In this document: piece by piece, positions 1 to 13,611 of the stretch
Layout of the letters: every line of letters starts with the position of its first letter
Numbering within the stretch: the first letter of the stretch is position 1
Notes under the pieces: generated by a model
What the model was told of the DNA's origin: nothing
The model's database searches: none
What the model saw: only the letters and a program-made list of their open reading frames with translations
Source of the DNA: Moringa oleifera
Taxonomy: Eukaryota > Streptophyta > Magnoliopsida > Brassicales > Moringaceae
Reading direction: 5' to 3'
Assembly (NCBI GenBank): GCA_021397835.1
Contig: JAJFZO010000191.1
Coordinates: 5,833,001-5,897,000, forward strand
Length of the DNA stretch: 64,000 nt
Position numbers and translations under genes: made by a program

Positions 1-2330
1 TCATGAATTTATAGTTGTCTATTAGACTTTCCCCAGTCATAAAAGTGGTAAAATCTTCTTTGTGGCTAACATATTACTCTGTGCAAACCTTTTTGCAAGT
101 TTTTCTTTGCTACTTGCCAGTTGGATTAAACATGTGTTGGTTTAAGATTGCATGTTTCACTCTTTGCATTCGAAATTTCCTAGCCAATTAATCTCTTGGT
201 TTATCACTAACCGTGAGCTTCAATGGTGTTAGCGCAGCTCTGCACACTCTTGTTCATAATGCAATTTCAATCCATCATCAATCATCCTTTATCTTCTTTT
301 GAATGCCTTTATTCCCCTTATTATTTTTGTCGCAGTTTTGATCCTAATTCTTCACTATCCATGTTTAGATACTCTTCCACCTGATGGAGTTTGTGTTATA
401 TTTCTTTTATTGAATATATTAGCCATTCTAACTAGTGTTTATCTACTTCTCTTCGTGCAAATTCCTCTAAAGGAATAACAACTTGACTCTTCTTTTTTTT
501 TATAGCCATTTTCCTTCTCATTTTTCCATTGTGTATCCCTGATTTTATCTATGCTTAAGCTTGATTTCACTGTACCATCCATTCCAACTTTCACTTTGAA
601 CCCTATGATTTCATTCTTGAAGATGTAGATGATCTCGAAATTCATAAAAGGCAATTGTCATGGGAAGTTAATTATGAGAATGATCTTACCAATCAATTAC
701 TCAAGGATGCATCTACAAATGGGCTCAGTTCATATAAGACTATTAAGAAAATGACTAGAGGCTACTGCCAGAACATGATTAGGAAGAGTCAATTGACAAT
801 TCTTAGCTAAAAGCATTTAGCAAGTTTGCTCATAAGGAAATACCATTGCACTCACATGTATCCATCTTCCAACAAGATACAAGTATAGTAACCAACCTCT
901 TAATCAACTATTTAGCAGAAAAAATGACTTTATCAGAAAATGAAAATTATTTTCAAGCCAAAAGAAGCATTAGATTGTCAAAGATAAGATCATAACTCAT
1001 ATCTTTGATTTTTAATAATTCTAACAAATCATTATTTTCTAAATCTAAGCCCTCAGGGCCATGTTCATCATCTTCAATCTTAATATTTAAGGAAAAAAAT
1101 ATTACCAAAAAAGTGAAAATAAAATAGCAAACATAAAAGACAATAAGATCATTTTAAAATAGTAACTTAGACAAAGCAGATTGAAATAGTAACAAAGATG
1201 TCAAGCTATATGTATTAGGGAATAAAGATTAAGTATTAGAATTAAATTTCTTGATTATTTCTCATATTTGATCTTTTCATTTAGAAAGTTATTAAGATTT
1301 GAGATTTCCTAGAATTGATTTTATAAAATTTTTTAGATAAATGTTAATCTTATTTAAGATAAAAATGAACTTACTGTATTATTATCCTAACAATGTTATG
1401 TCTGATTGCAGTTTTTGCTTTTTTGGTTCATGAAGTAATGACAAATTGAGGGTTAAAGGAGTATGATCCTCATACTTATTCAGGGCATAGGTTTGTTGAA
1501 TCTTGAAAATATTGGGGCCAAGGCTATTGTATTAAGAAGTTTTTACATTTATTTCTCCACATCAAACATATGATACAATACACATAGACAAAGTTCTTAT
1601 AAGAAGTAAAGAAAAGGTTCAAATGTTAGTTTTTGTCCTCTAATAATTTTCATTTAAAAGAATGCAGTAGAGTGGGTTACACATAAGTCACCATCTTCTT
1701 TGCTAAAGGAATTCCCACACAAATTCTCCTCTTAGATCCAAACGGAAGAAAGTTAAAATTGTTGCTGTGATAGTCACCTGTGCTTGTATTTTTCAAGAAC
1801 CTATTAAGCTAAAATTCCAAAGGATTCTTCCAAGCTTTCAGGTTCCTTTCTATTTGGATTTGATGTTACATGTTACATTTGGATTTTGATAATAAATCTG
1901 TAAGTTAGAGATATGCCTAGAACCTAAAAATAAGGGATTAGCATGATAAAGGATAATGCCAAATAGTAGGGTAAGGTCTCAACATTGTAAGTGCCAAAGC
2001 CTGAAAATGGTCTAGCCAAGGCAGAATGATTTATGCTAGGCCTTCTCTCTTATTAGAGATCGATCAAGCATATATATGTACATTTATATAGGAATTGTCA
2101 GCTAGTCAAGCTATTTACAGTTTAGTGTCTGGGTATCATGTTCTCCCTAGGTATCATGAGGCCTACCTTTCTTCATTCTCCAAGGAGCTTAAGCCAAGGC
2201 CCACTGCCCAGTTGTTACTACTAGCTCATAGCCCTTCACGAAACCATTATACTCTTTTTTTTTTTGGGTCAAATTTACAAGACAACCACTTCTATTACAT
2301 CTTAGAGCCAAGCAGAGCTGAACACCAAAA
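1..2330. other. Intergenic DNA left of the tandem duplication
   Basis: AT-rich DNA with no gene I can recognise. The only notable coding-like stretch is a stop-to-stop frame on the + strand at 565-810 (about 81 codons, no ATG near its start), rich in charged residues and ending with TAA. I could not match it to a family. It may be a decayed exon or transposon piece. Confidence 0.5.
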
Positions 2331-4423
2331 TCAATCCTTTTGTTTTTCATTCTATTTCAATTTTGTGTTCCCTGGTGCCTTAAACAAGATCTTTTCTAAC
2401 TCACAATTTTTAGTGGTGAAGTATATGTCATTTTACAAATAATTTTCTCTCTAGCTCTATCTCTTAATCTCTCTCTATGTTGGATAACCCAACAGCTCTT
2501 TTTCTCATAAAAATTAATTAATTAGTGGTGATACATGGACGAAGCTACCAATTAGAGCTCCATGCGATTTGATCTGTGTAATTTCTAGATATTATCATTT
2601 CTAGATTTAATTCTCTCATTCACCCATATTTCTTTAGTAATTAAAAGCATTATTAGATTTCTATCAGATCACTATTGATTTCTTGTAATGTGGTGAAAAG
2701 TTATGTGTTTAAAGTTTAACTAGTGCTTCGAAATCTTGCATGAGACAAGTGGAACAATGAGCAAGGATCTCTACTTGGGATCCTCTCACACACAATCTTG
2801 TTCCTCACTAACAAGTTCAAATCCTTTTAGTAAAATAAAAGGCCTCTTGATCCTATCTTAAACAAGTTTTAATAGATTCCCATGCCATTTCATAGGCCTG
2901 CCTACCATGGATATAGTATCTTCATACACATTGAGTGCATCCTGCACATATTTTATGTAGTTTCTTTGCATGTATGCTTATATTCTTTGTCATTTAGTTC
3001 ACATTACCATGTTATAAGTATCAAGGATAAGAAATGTACCACATACTAATGAGTAAATTGGAGAAGTAACTCTTAAAGCTAGGAGTTGAGAGGTTGAATT
3101 CGCCTGCTGCTCCTAGTGTCTTAAGTACATGGATCAATTCCTTTGGATTATCGATAATGAGAAAAAGAAGGAACTAATCTACCAGGGCTTTTATAACAAT
3201 CAACTTGTTTTTGTTTTTTCAAAATCATATGCTGATATTCCAAAAAGAAGATGTTATTTGTTTTTATAAAATATGATCGTTTTAATGTGAAGTGTTATAT
3301 TCTATTATGAGAAAACAATTGCCATATATTGTTTCTATGGAAACCTTCTTTACAACTTGGTGTTTTGTGATAATCCAGACATGTGTTTAGGTCTCTAAGA
3401 TATTAGTTTTGGCATGTAAACACAAAAAGTTAATCATATGTTATTTTCAATGTTTCTTATGAATTCATGTTTTTCTTCAATCAATTATTGCATTTAGTAC
3501 TTAAAAAAACTGTTCTCTAACATCTTTTTTGGGAATATGAAGCAAAAAACATGCAATATTGGATCAGATTCATATTCAAACAAAGTAAATATATGTAAGC
3601 AGAGACAAAGGCTGAAATTAATTAGATTTAATTGTGGTAAATGATGGAGTTCCTTTTAGAGTTTTCCTCCTTTATTGGTAATGTATGTATATAATATATT
3701 GTATATTAAAAGTTTTATAGTATATTAAATCAAAATATTAAGGCAATTACATTGCACATCAGTTGCATTTTCTAGTGAACATGAGAATTTGTGAACTCAA
3801 TTTTACATTTATAACATGGTTATAAATGTTAAAATTTATCACACACACTACAAATATTAAGGAGCTTTGGTACATTTGTCTGATTTTGTGGTTAACATTA
3901 GAATATGAAAGTGGCTTGCTGCAGTAGATTACCATGTTTAAGGGTGAATAGACAGATTAGTTTAGCATGATCAATGAACCACATGGATAGAAACTTCAAG
4001 TAAACATAGTTCTCATTTATGTTCTATATGAGGAATGGAACTTAATGCTACAGGTTAGAGGTCTAGACCAATTCATTTAACCTTGAATCTTATTATCTGT
4101 TGAATGCATGATTGAGAGGCTAAACACAATTGTGAGCTAATATCTAGCATGAATCTAATTATACTTTCAACAATTGATTGCAAATTTGTTGTAATGTTTA
4201 CTTTATGTTTGGTGCTTTATTGTTTTCTATCTTAATAATTTTGGAATCTATTAAATCAAATCCAAATAAGCATGAGATATATAGCAACAAAAATAATTTT
4301 ATGCACTTGAGGTTTCTATCTTCTTTTTATGATTGCTTTCTCTTTACTATTACTATTGCAAGATTAAATTTGTTAAATTTATTATTACGTATCCTAATAT
4401 AGGTTGTTTAATTTTTGTGGTAA
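2331..4423. other. Left part of unit A, non-coding, upstream of CACTA transposase remnant
   Basis: About 2.1 kb, repeated at 11,527-13,611. No frame of convincing coding character was seen in either copy. It lies immediately upstream of the CACTA transposase start and may be the 5' part of that element or the DNA it inserted into. I could not find a left TIR matching the right TIR, so the 5' end of the transposon is not placed. Confidence 0.45.
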
Positions 4424-5430
4424 ATGGACCATCAATCGTGTAAGAAATGAATGGATCATAGTAGATTAAACAAAGAATATTTGAATGGTATTAATAGTTT
4501 TCTAGATTTTACTTTCATGATTAAATCCATCAATGAAAAAATTTCATGGCCTTGTCAAAAATGTGTACTATATTATCATTGAAGTGAGAAGAAAACACAT
4601 GAGCACCTAATAGTCAATGGTATTATTCTTGGGTATGATCTTTGGATTTGTCATGAAAGTTCTATGTCCAATGTTAAGCAGACTAGAAATATTAATATGG
4701 AGAAAGAACGGTGTGAAGACGATGATGTGATGGGAATGTTGCATAATACTTTTAGAGTGTTTAATCAACCCACGTTGTTAGTGTAAATCAGAAAAAATTG
4801 GGCGACTATAGCACAAGAGAATTTACTATAAGAGAAGAAGGGTTTAACCAGTTGATGAAAGATGCGAACCAACCATTAGATTTAAGATGTGAGAATTTTA
4901 CTACTCTTTCTTTCATATTGCATCTTTACCACATAAAGTGTTGTTTTGGATGATGTAACAAATCATTTGGGGTTTTGTTGGAACTTTTGAAAGATACATT
5001 TTTAAGAGGTGAGACATTACCTAATTCTTATAATGAAATAAAGAACATCGTTGACGGATTAGGTTCAAAATATGAAAGACAACCTAAGTCAATGTGAAAG
5101 TTCTAATGAGTAATCAAAAAAAGTATTAGATTGAAAAAATAATATATATTCATAAGTAATGAGACCAAAAAGAAATAGTTTTATATGTGGATTAGGACTT
5201 GGTCTAACCCTAAAATGTTTATTGATTTCATCATCCTCTTGTATGAGGGAAAATGTGAATGAGAATATAGTTGATAAGAAGGCTTACAAGTTGAAAAATG
5301 ATTTAAAGATGATGAAAGAAAATTAAGAACGTTTGGAAGCTGAGCTTGTAATGATGAAATCATTATTAATAGGAAAGTCTTTTGATATAATACATATTAA
5401 ACATAATAGACCATTTAACAATCAAGAATG
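4424..5430 (+). pseudogene. CACTA (En/Spm) transposase remnant, copy A
   Basis: Broken coding remnant of a CACTA transposon. The first ~270 bases match the N-terminal transposase-associated domain of TNP2-type proteins, seen more clearly in the unit B copy, but codon 9 is TGA where unit B has TGG. A second stretch (about 4,855-5,095) matches the region that in TNP2 proteins precedes the catalytic core, with the GETLPNS-like motif. The catalytic domain is absent. At about 5,160-5,430 comes a lysine/glutamate-rich, coiled-coil-like frame with an internal stop. It resembles the C-terminus of plant Ptta/En/Spm (TNPA-like) transposase, suggesting an internal deletion that joined remains of the two CACTA genes. 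Confidence 0.72.
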
Positions 5431-5899
5431 ATCTATTTCGTGTCTTTTATTGTTTATGAAAATGTGAAGAGAACCTCATCACGATGGAAAATAAAACATT
5501 ACAATTGAATTTTATTTTATATTATATTATTCAGATGCATCATCTTTTATATGTATATATATATAGATTTCTTATATATTAAGTGCTCATAAAGGTACTC
5601 AAGAAAATAATTAAAATTTAGTGTCTGAACCTTCTCAAGCTAAGTATTACTTTTTGTTCTCATGAAATAGTTATATTTTGTACATGTTCTTATATATATA
5701 TTTTATTTTTAAATTATACATTGTGATCTAACTATTATTTGTTAAAAATTAATAAATGGATATTTTGTGGAGTCAATGTATTAACTTTTAACTCTTTAAA
5801 TTTAAGAGCAATAGTGAACTTTTTACTTGTAATTATATTTTTGTTAAATGATTATTTGACATTTGAATATATTTTATTATGTGAAAAGATAATATAGAT

Positions 5900-6581
5900 G
5901 ATATTTTAGTTATGAACGAGTATATGTATTTTAATTACATTGTGAGTTATAATTTTTAATTTTGTGTTTTAATTTGTAATTTTTTATAAAAAATATTAGT
6001 TATTCAAACGTCAATTATCTTAACAAGCTTACAATTTTGTTTATACAGATAATTATATTAATAGTTAATGGCAAATTATTAATTGTCATAAAAAAAAGGT
6101 CAACTTGCTTTTAACAACAATTGCCAATTACTTGATAATTACTTCTAAATACAATAAACATTTACAGACAATTGATAATTATAAAAAATAAAAAAAAATC
6201 AATTTATTTTTAATAATAATTGTTATTTACCTTAATAACTGTCTATAAATAACTAGATATTTAGCAGTAATTGATAATTATCTTAAATAACATAAATGTC
6301 AATTTATTTTTAGCATTAATTTATTAAGTCATCCATAAAACAAATATCAATATACTTTTTACAAATTTATCAATTGTCACTAATAATTGTCAGTAATAAT
6401 ACAAATTTTTAATGATAATTATTTTATATTTTTACTGGTAATAGTATAATTGCCACCATAAGGTTTTCTCGACTCTGACTACGTCGGTTTTTAATCAATT
6501 ATTGGTAAAGACTTTAGTGACAATTGTAATTGCCGTTAGAACTCAAAATAATTATCACTAAAACCTTTTTATGTTGTAGTG
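5900..6581 (+). mobile_element. CACTA element 3' subterminal repeats and terminal inverted repeat, copy A
   Basis: About 680 bases of short, degenerate repeats built on motifs such as GACAATTG, GATAATTA and AATTTATTTTTA in both orientations, typical of subterminal arrays bound by CACTA transposase. The array ends at 6,581 in TATGTTGTAGTG, whose reverse complement CACTACAACATA is a standard CACTA terminus. The next bases are ATA, but without the left end the 3-bp target duplication cannot be verified. Confidence 0.75.
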
Positions 6582-7045
6582 ATATATGTTGATGCAGCTA
6601 CCCCTATCTGGCCCCAAGTTCACTTGGTCATGAAGCAGAAATTCTATAATTATCTAAGGGAGATCCCATCATGGCATGGTTAACAAAGCATTGATAGAAA
6701 TGTTCAACCAAATTGACGACTATCACTTGCCATCCTTTATTTTTGATAATCTTTTTCTTTGTTTTAATAACAGTCCAACCACAGACTCTTAAAGACAAAG
6801 AACTTTTAAATTTGACAACATGTGGACATGGCACCTTGATTATGCAAATATCATTAGATATAACTGGGCAGTCAAGCCAATTTCATCAGCTAACAACCTA
6901 AGATAGAAAGCATCAGACTATAAGAAAGCATTATCTATAGGAAACTCTCAAGTTTTGGGGTAAATACTTTCTCAAATAAGAAGGTGCCACAATGAGCTAA
7001 ACTTTATTTTGGTTAATAACACAGAGCGATCTTTAATGGGGTTAA
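6582..7045. other. Unidentified segment between CACTA end and gypsy LTR, copy A
   Basis: Segment of about 460 bases that recurs at 15,766-16,223. It has somewhat higher GC than its surroundings and a 69-codon minus-strand frame at 6,628-6,834. In unit B the corresponding frame is interrupted. I recognise no family. It is probably the host DNA, or an older transposon, into which both flanking elements inserted. Confidence 0.4.
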
Positions 7046-7508
7046 TGGTACAACCGCCTAAAAGAGAACAATGAAGGTTATATCTAGATTTACACTGTTT
7101 GAATGAATGCCAACTCTGATGAGGTTTAAAGGAAAAGAAAGAAAAGATGAAAAAGGAGAAAGAGAAGATTTAAATAGAAATTAAAAGTTTATTCTCATAA
7201 GATCTTATATCTCCCATAGTCCTAATATATATCTTAAAAACTACTTAAAAATATGTAAAAATCAAGATAAAGCTTGCTAATCCTTAAAGCAAGCAACTAA
7301 CCTATTTAAAATAAATAACTACCCTAATATTTTGCATTCAACACATGTAATCATTAAGTCAACTAGAATTCTTCCTAACATGTTTTGGTTTGGCAATCTC
7401 GTTAGTTTGTTGTTATTATGCATGCACATATGTCTCTACTTGTTTTAGCTCTTATATCATTGAATAGTTATTAAACTCGAACTCGACTTCTCTGGTGCAA
7501 CTGCATCA
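7046..7508 (-). repeat. gypsy 3' LTR, copy A
   Basis: A 463-base LTR bounded on the + strand by TGGTACAACC and ending CTGCATCA, that is TG...CA. Just inside it (minus strand) is a purine-rich GAG/AAG tract followed by TGATGCAGTTG, the usual polypurine tract to LTR junction. The unit B copy (16,224-16,686) has the same length. Confidence 0.72.
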
Positions 7509-7747
7509 CTCTTTTCTCTTTAGAAAATTACTTTGTCCTCAAGGTGAAAATCAAGATATTCTTGAGCAAATTCGAAAATCGAGTCCTATGTAACTTTCTC
7601 CGAAAAATTGCCTTGTCATTGGATAAGCACTTGATAATCCTATTTTTCATAGCAAAGCACCTTACGAACGACACATATAATAAGTGAAACTGCTATGAGG
7701 TAATTATTATTTTTTTAGGATCATAAATAATTAATCTTCTTTTCTTC

Positions 7748-10226
7748 TCAAAGATATCTTTTAAGGATCGATATGTGAAAAACATGATGTATCTTTGATT
7801 TCAACGACAATTCCAATCTATAAGCAATAGGCTTGATTCTTTCAATGACAAAGAAAGTGTCTATAATAACATTTGGCGAGCTTATAAGAGGAACGATGAG
7901 CCAACGAAGACTACCAATACAGTTAAGGTATACTAGAACTTGGTCACCCACCTAAAATTTCAGTTCTTGTCATTTATGGTTTGCTTTTTGGTCCATCTTT
8001 TGTTGGGCAACTCGAATATTCTCTTTTAACATGCTTATTAAAGCATCATGTTCAGTTACTAATTCACCAGAGCTTATAAAACAGTTGTATTCTTGATATA
8101 ATGAGGAATCATTGAGGACAACCTCCCATGCAAAACTTGAAATGGATTCATTTTTATGCTATTGTTGTAATTAGAATTATAGCCAAATTTTTCCCATCCT
8201 AAATATGAAAACTAAGTACATGACTTATCATAAGTGAAAGCTCATAGATATTGCTCTATGCCTCTATTAACTACCTCAGACTATCTATCCATTTCAGATG
8301 ATAAATGATGTTATGTCTTATTATAGTTTCATTTAACTCAAACAACTTCTCCCAGAAATTACTTAAGAAAATGGGATCATAATCGATTACTATACAACTA
8401 GGAATGTGTTTAACAACAATGTCAATAAAAACTTATGTAACTTAATAAATAGTGAAGTGTTGGGTAAAGCCCCAAAATGTGCGAACTTAGTTAATCGATC
8501 CACGACAACTATGATTATCGTAAACCCATGCAATAAAGGTAAACCAATAATGAATTCCATTGTTAATTCATCTTAAACTTACAATGGAATTGGTAAAGGT
8601 TAAGTAAAGTGCCTAGTTTGTTAACACATCAGGCAAGCTGCAACGAATTTCTTTGCATCACATCTCATTTTTTATCAAAAAAAGAGAAAAAAAATCAAAC
8701 TATGGTTCTTTTTAACTTTAAAATATCTAGGCATTGGCATTGAATGATATTCCTATAACAAACCAACTCTTAGATAAGATTGAAGGCTAAGAAAATATCA
8801 TTACTTTAGTAAAGGATCTCGTCCAGTCTGAAGTAAGTAATTGATAATTTACCCTCATCAATTTGCTTACAAATTTTCAAAATATCAAGCAAAGATTAAT
8901 TCTCCAAGCATAAAGTTTCTAAGAACTCAAAGAGTGTTTTACTAGCCTACTCTAAGATGATCAACTGACTTAATTCTACCTTATCATCTTTTGGAATTCG
9001 CGACAAGATATCTACCATAGTTTTGAAATTCCTAAGTCTATCCTCAATTCTAAAATCATATCTAAGTGATTTTAACACATCCACTTATTGTTTTAAAGTT
9101 TGAATTACCTACTGTAGAAGTTCTTTGATGCTCTTATGGTCAGTTCGAATAACGAGAGGCCCTACCTAAGAAATATTGCCACCATTGGGACATTGTTTTA
9201 TTGATGACATGAAGTTCTCTTGGATGAGTTGAAGATATCTGCATCCTCAGACTAATCTTTTTGCTGACATAAGATAATTAGATGTCTTCCTTGCATTAAA
9301 ACCATGCCTATTCCAACATTGGAGGCATCTATTTCGATCATAAATGTAAAGTAAAAATTAGGTAATCTTAAAACAAGTACCACTAAGATAGCTTTCTTCA
9401 AAGAGTCAAAAGCTTTTTCTATTACTTCTGACCGAGAAAATTCATCCTTTCACAAGAGATCAGCGAGTGATGCTGTAATAGTTGCATACCAACGAATGAA
9501 TCGACAGTAATAACCAATTAAGCTTAAGAATCTCTATAATTGTGTTCAAGATTTTAGTAATGGCTAAAATTCCATCGATGCTAACTTTTTTGGATATCCT
9601 TTCACCCTTTATGATGTTACTATATGGTCTAAGTATTTGATCGAATCTAATAAAACATGCACTTGGATAATTTGATATAAAAATCATTCTTTGGAAGACC
9701 AATAAAAACCTACCATAAATGACTAATATGATCAGTGACAGAAGTGTTATAAAGAAAAATATAATAACAAAACTTGAAAGATACAAAGCTAGCATTAAAT
9801 TCATAGTCGCTTAAAAAAGGTTAAATGAGCATTGGATAATCCAAAAGGCATGTAAGAACTCATAATGGCCTTCATGAGTATGAAAAGTTATTTTATAAAT
9901 ATCTCTGTCAGGCATGCGAATCTGGTGGTAGCGTGCCCTTAAATGGAGCTTAACCATAGTTCCTTTTAACTCTTCAAGTAATTCATCAATTATGATAATT
10001 AGAAATTTATCCAAATAATGGTAGCATTCAAACCACAATAATCCACACAAAATCTATAGAGGTTGTCTTTCTTCTTAACTAATAGCACTAGCAATGAAAA
10101 TAGGCTTTGGCTATACCTAATAAGCCTTTGTTCCAACATCTCTCGTATAAGTTTCTTCATCTCTACCATTTGAAAATGAGGGTACTGGTAGGGTCGAACA
10201 CTCACGAGTTTCATATCTGACAACAA
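7748..10226 (-). pseudogene. gypsy pol pseudogene, copy A
   Basis: Decayed polyprotein read right to left. At 9,999-10,226 is the reverse transcriptase start, with a PYxYPHFQ motif and the LLVKKKD...FCVDYxxLNA signature. At 9,811-10,050 RT continues in a shifted frame (YHQIRM...THEGHYEFL). RNase H remains lie near 9,100-9,400 and integrase remains across 7,950-8,900. At 7,748-7,951 is the integrase C-terminal segment with GDQVLVYL and HHVFHISILK, the equivalent of the HPVFHVSLLK motif before the chromodomain position. Several frameshifts and stops break it. Confidence 0.82.
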
Positions 10227-13200
10227 ATGAATTCTAAGGTGAAATGATCGATGAGAAAGTAATCCATCTGACGCTTTAAAGAGGTTAGTAAACTGGTTTA
10301 ATAATTAGTGAATTTTATTAGGCAATCCAAAGTGAACCTCGATAAATTTATCCAAGGTAAACTACTTTAGTAATTCAACATGATTCAAATGACATAACTC
10401 AAATAGTCTGTGTACCTCATAATGCATCATCAAGGTTGTAGCTAATCAAAAGAGAGTTTGCAAAGTAATAAGGTTGTTTCCCCATGTAGTCATAACCTAC
10501 GGCCTTGCCATTAGAATTCCATTGATAATTTGGTATAATGATTAGTAACTGTTCTTAAACATTATAGCCACTGCACTCCCAATACAACCTCAGGTCCATA
10601 TATAGGCAAATCATAAATGAATATATTGCCCTACATATATATAACCATCTACGAATAGTAAAATTTACGCTATAGAGAATCTTCATTTTCAATATAAACC
10701 TTGAAAGGTATGATGTATTTGAGAGAGAGTTTTAATCTTTTCACCAAGTTTAGCTTGATAAAATAATGAGTATTTTTGTTATCAATCAAAATCTAAAATT
10801 TGTGATAGCCTATCTCACCCCATACTCATAGCAAGCATGGATTCTTTTACCCTGACAAAGTATTGAGGCTCAAGATATCTCTTCTTAGCAATATTTCTTT
10901 TGTTTGTTCCCCATGCTGATTTGATTTCTCTTCATAATTTTTCTTTTCTCCATCATCAATGCCTATTAGCATTAAGAATTTACTCTTGCATTTATAGTTA
11001 GCACCTCATTTTTTATCACAGTTACAATACAACCCTTTTTCTCTTTTTTATTTTTTTCTTTCATCTCAACAGGGTTAATCGCTTTATAAGTAGAGCAGAT
11101 GTGAAAAAAGTTAGTTTATTATTGACTAGAATGTTTGACTTTGGTAACAAAGTATAAGAAGTCGTAATACTAGTCAACATAGGTGCATGTTTGAATTTAA
11201 AGGTGGTTTAGGTACCATGGAATTTATGATAAGTTTATTCGGCCATTTGGTTAAATGTTGATGTTTGGTTTTACAGTTATCAAATCTAGCTTCATAAACT
11301 CCCGACAAAGAGAAGGCTTCGATTAAAGAATTGGGCCTAAAAAAGTAGCAGCTTTTGAAAAATTAAGGTTTTCATTCTAGTGATAAAAATAACATTGAAA
11401 GGGATTCAGAGATTCCAATTACCTTATTCATGAGACTTTCAAACTCGGATTAGAATTCAACGACTGTATTCTTTTGTACTAGTTTTGATAAATCTTCCTA
11501 ATGATCTTCAAATTGTATGGGGTCTATTTCAATCTTTTTGTTCCTTATTCTATTTCAATTTCATATTCCTTTGCATCTTGGACAAGATCCTCTCTAGCTC
11601 ATAATTTCTAGCAATTACATATACACAATTTTACTAATAATTTCCTCTTTAGATCTATCACTCAATCTCTCTCAGTGTTGGATAACCCAATAGCTCTTTC
11701 TCTCATGGAAATCAATTAATTAATGGTGATACAAAGATGAAGCTACCGATTAGAGCTCCATGCGATTTGGTCTGTTTCATTTCTAAATACTATCATTTCT
11801 TGCTTTAATCTTCTCACTTGCCCATGTTTCTTTAGTAATTAAAAGCATTGTTAGATTTTTACCAAATCACCATTGATTTCTTATAATGTGGTGAAAATTG
11901 TGTGTTTAGAGTTCAACTGGTGCTTCGAATGAGACAAGTGGAATAATAAGCAAGAATCTCTACTTGGAGATCCTCTCACACAAGAACCTATTCCTCATTA
12001 ACAAGTTTAGATCCTTTTTAGTGAAATAAAAGGCCTCTCAACCCTATCTTAAACAAGTTTTAATAGATACCCATGCCATTTCATAGGCGTACCTACCATG
12101 GATATAGTATCTTCATACACATTGAGTGCATCCTACACATATTTTATGTAATTTATTTCCCTGTTTTTTTATATTTAATTGCCATCTATTTCACATTACT
12201 ATGTTATAAGTATAAAAAATAAGGAATACTAATGAATGAATTAAAGAAATTGCTCTTAGAGCTAGGAGTAAAGAGGTTGATTCCGCCTACTACTCCTAGT
12301 GTCTTAAGTATATGGATCAATTGCTTTGGATTATTGATAATGACAGAAAGAAAGAACTAGTCTACCAATGCTTTACAGCAAGCAACTTGTTTTTGTTTTT
12401 TGCAAAATCATATGTTGATATTCCAAAGCAATATGTTGTTTGTTTTTATAAAATATAATCGTCTCAGTATGAGGTGTTATATTCTATTATCATAAAAGAA
12501 TTGTCATACATTGTTTTTATGAGATCCTTCTTTATAAAATTGTGTTTTTATTATAATCCAGATAGGTGCTTAAGTCTCCAAGGTATTAGTTTTGGCATGT
12601 AAACACAAAAAGTTAATTATATGTTATTTTCAATGTTTCTCATGACTTTATGTTTTTCTTTAATCAAGTATTGTATTTAGTACTTAAAAGACCTTCTCTA
12701 ATATTTTTTTTTAGGAACATGTAGTATTGGACTAGATTCATATTCAAACAAGATAAACATATGTAAGCAGAGATAAAGGCTAAAACTGATTGAATTTAAC
12801 TGTGGTAAGTGATGGAGTTCCTTTTAAAGTTTTCTTTCTTTATTTGTAATGTGGGTATATAATATATTATTTATTGAAAGTTTCATAATATATTAAATTA
12901 AAATATTAAGGCAATTGTGTTACAGATCGGTTGTATTTTCTGGTGAGCATTAGAATATATGAACTCTATTTCACATTTATAACATGCTTGTAAATGTAAA
13001 AAGTTTTCATACGCATTACAGATATTAAGAAACTTTAGTACATTTGTTTGATTTTGTGATTGACATTAGAATATGAAAGTGGCTTCCTGCGGTAGATCAC
13101 CATGTTTAGAGGTGAGTAAACAGATTAGTTTAACATGGTCAATGGACCAACGTAGATAGAAATTTTAGGGAAACATCGTTCTCATTTGTGTCCTGTATGA

Positions 13201-13611
13201 GGAATGGAACTTGATGCTGCAGGTTAAAGGTCTAAACCAATTCATTTTACCCTGAATCCTATTATTTGGTGAATGCATATTGAGAGGCTAAAAACAGCTG
13301 TGAGCTAATATTTAGCATGAATCTAATTATACTTCTAACATTGATTATGGCAATAGTTGATTGCAAATTTGTTGTAATGTTTACTTTATGTTTAGTGCTT
13401 TAGTATTTTCTATCTTAATAATTTTAGAATCTATTAAATCAAAGCCCAATAGCATGAGATATATAGTAACAAAAATAATTTTAGGCACTTAGGTTTCTAC
13501 CTTCTTTCTATGACTACTTCCTCTTTACTAATACATATGCAAAATTAAATTTATTTATTACATATCTTAATATAGGTTGTTTAATTTTTTGTGCTTTACC
13601 AGTGATTCTTA

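Larger units (their letters stand above)
2331..11526. repeat. Tandem segmental duplication, unit A
   Basis: Left copy of a direct tandem repeat of about 9.2 kb. Landmarks recur in the same order in unit B at an offset of 9,184-9,203 bases: the TGGATAACCC block (2,481 and 11,679), the CACTA transposase start (4,424 and 13,612), the CACTA terminus (6,581 and 15,765), the gypsy LTR (7,046 and 16,224) and the RT region (10,178 and 19,380). Unit A ends inside the gypsy element at about 11,526, where the sequence switches directly to the left end of unit B. Many substitutions and small indels separate the copies, so the duplication is old rather than an assembly echo. The left boundary is uncertain by about ten bases. 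Confidence 0.88.
7046..11526 (-). mobile_element. Ty3/gypsy LTR retrotransposon remnant, copy A (truncated)
   Basis: Minus-strand gypsy element. It keeps the 3' LTR at the left (7,046-7,508), the end of integrase, RNase H, reverse transcriptase, the protease region, and a gag zinc-knuckle-like segment near 10,980-11,040. It is cut at about 11,526 by the unit A/unit B junction, so the rest of gag, the primer-binding site and the 5' LTR are missing. All frames carry stops and frameshifts, so it cannot be autonomous. Confidence 0.82.

Noticed and set aside
3847..3863. CACTACAAATATTAAGG as the left TIR of the CACTA element
   Set aside because: Only the first eight bases match the right TIR (CACTACAACATAAAAAGG), and the unit B equivalent reads GCATTACAGATATT, so it is not a convincing terminus.
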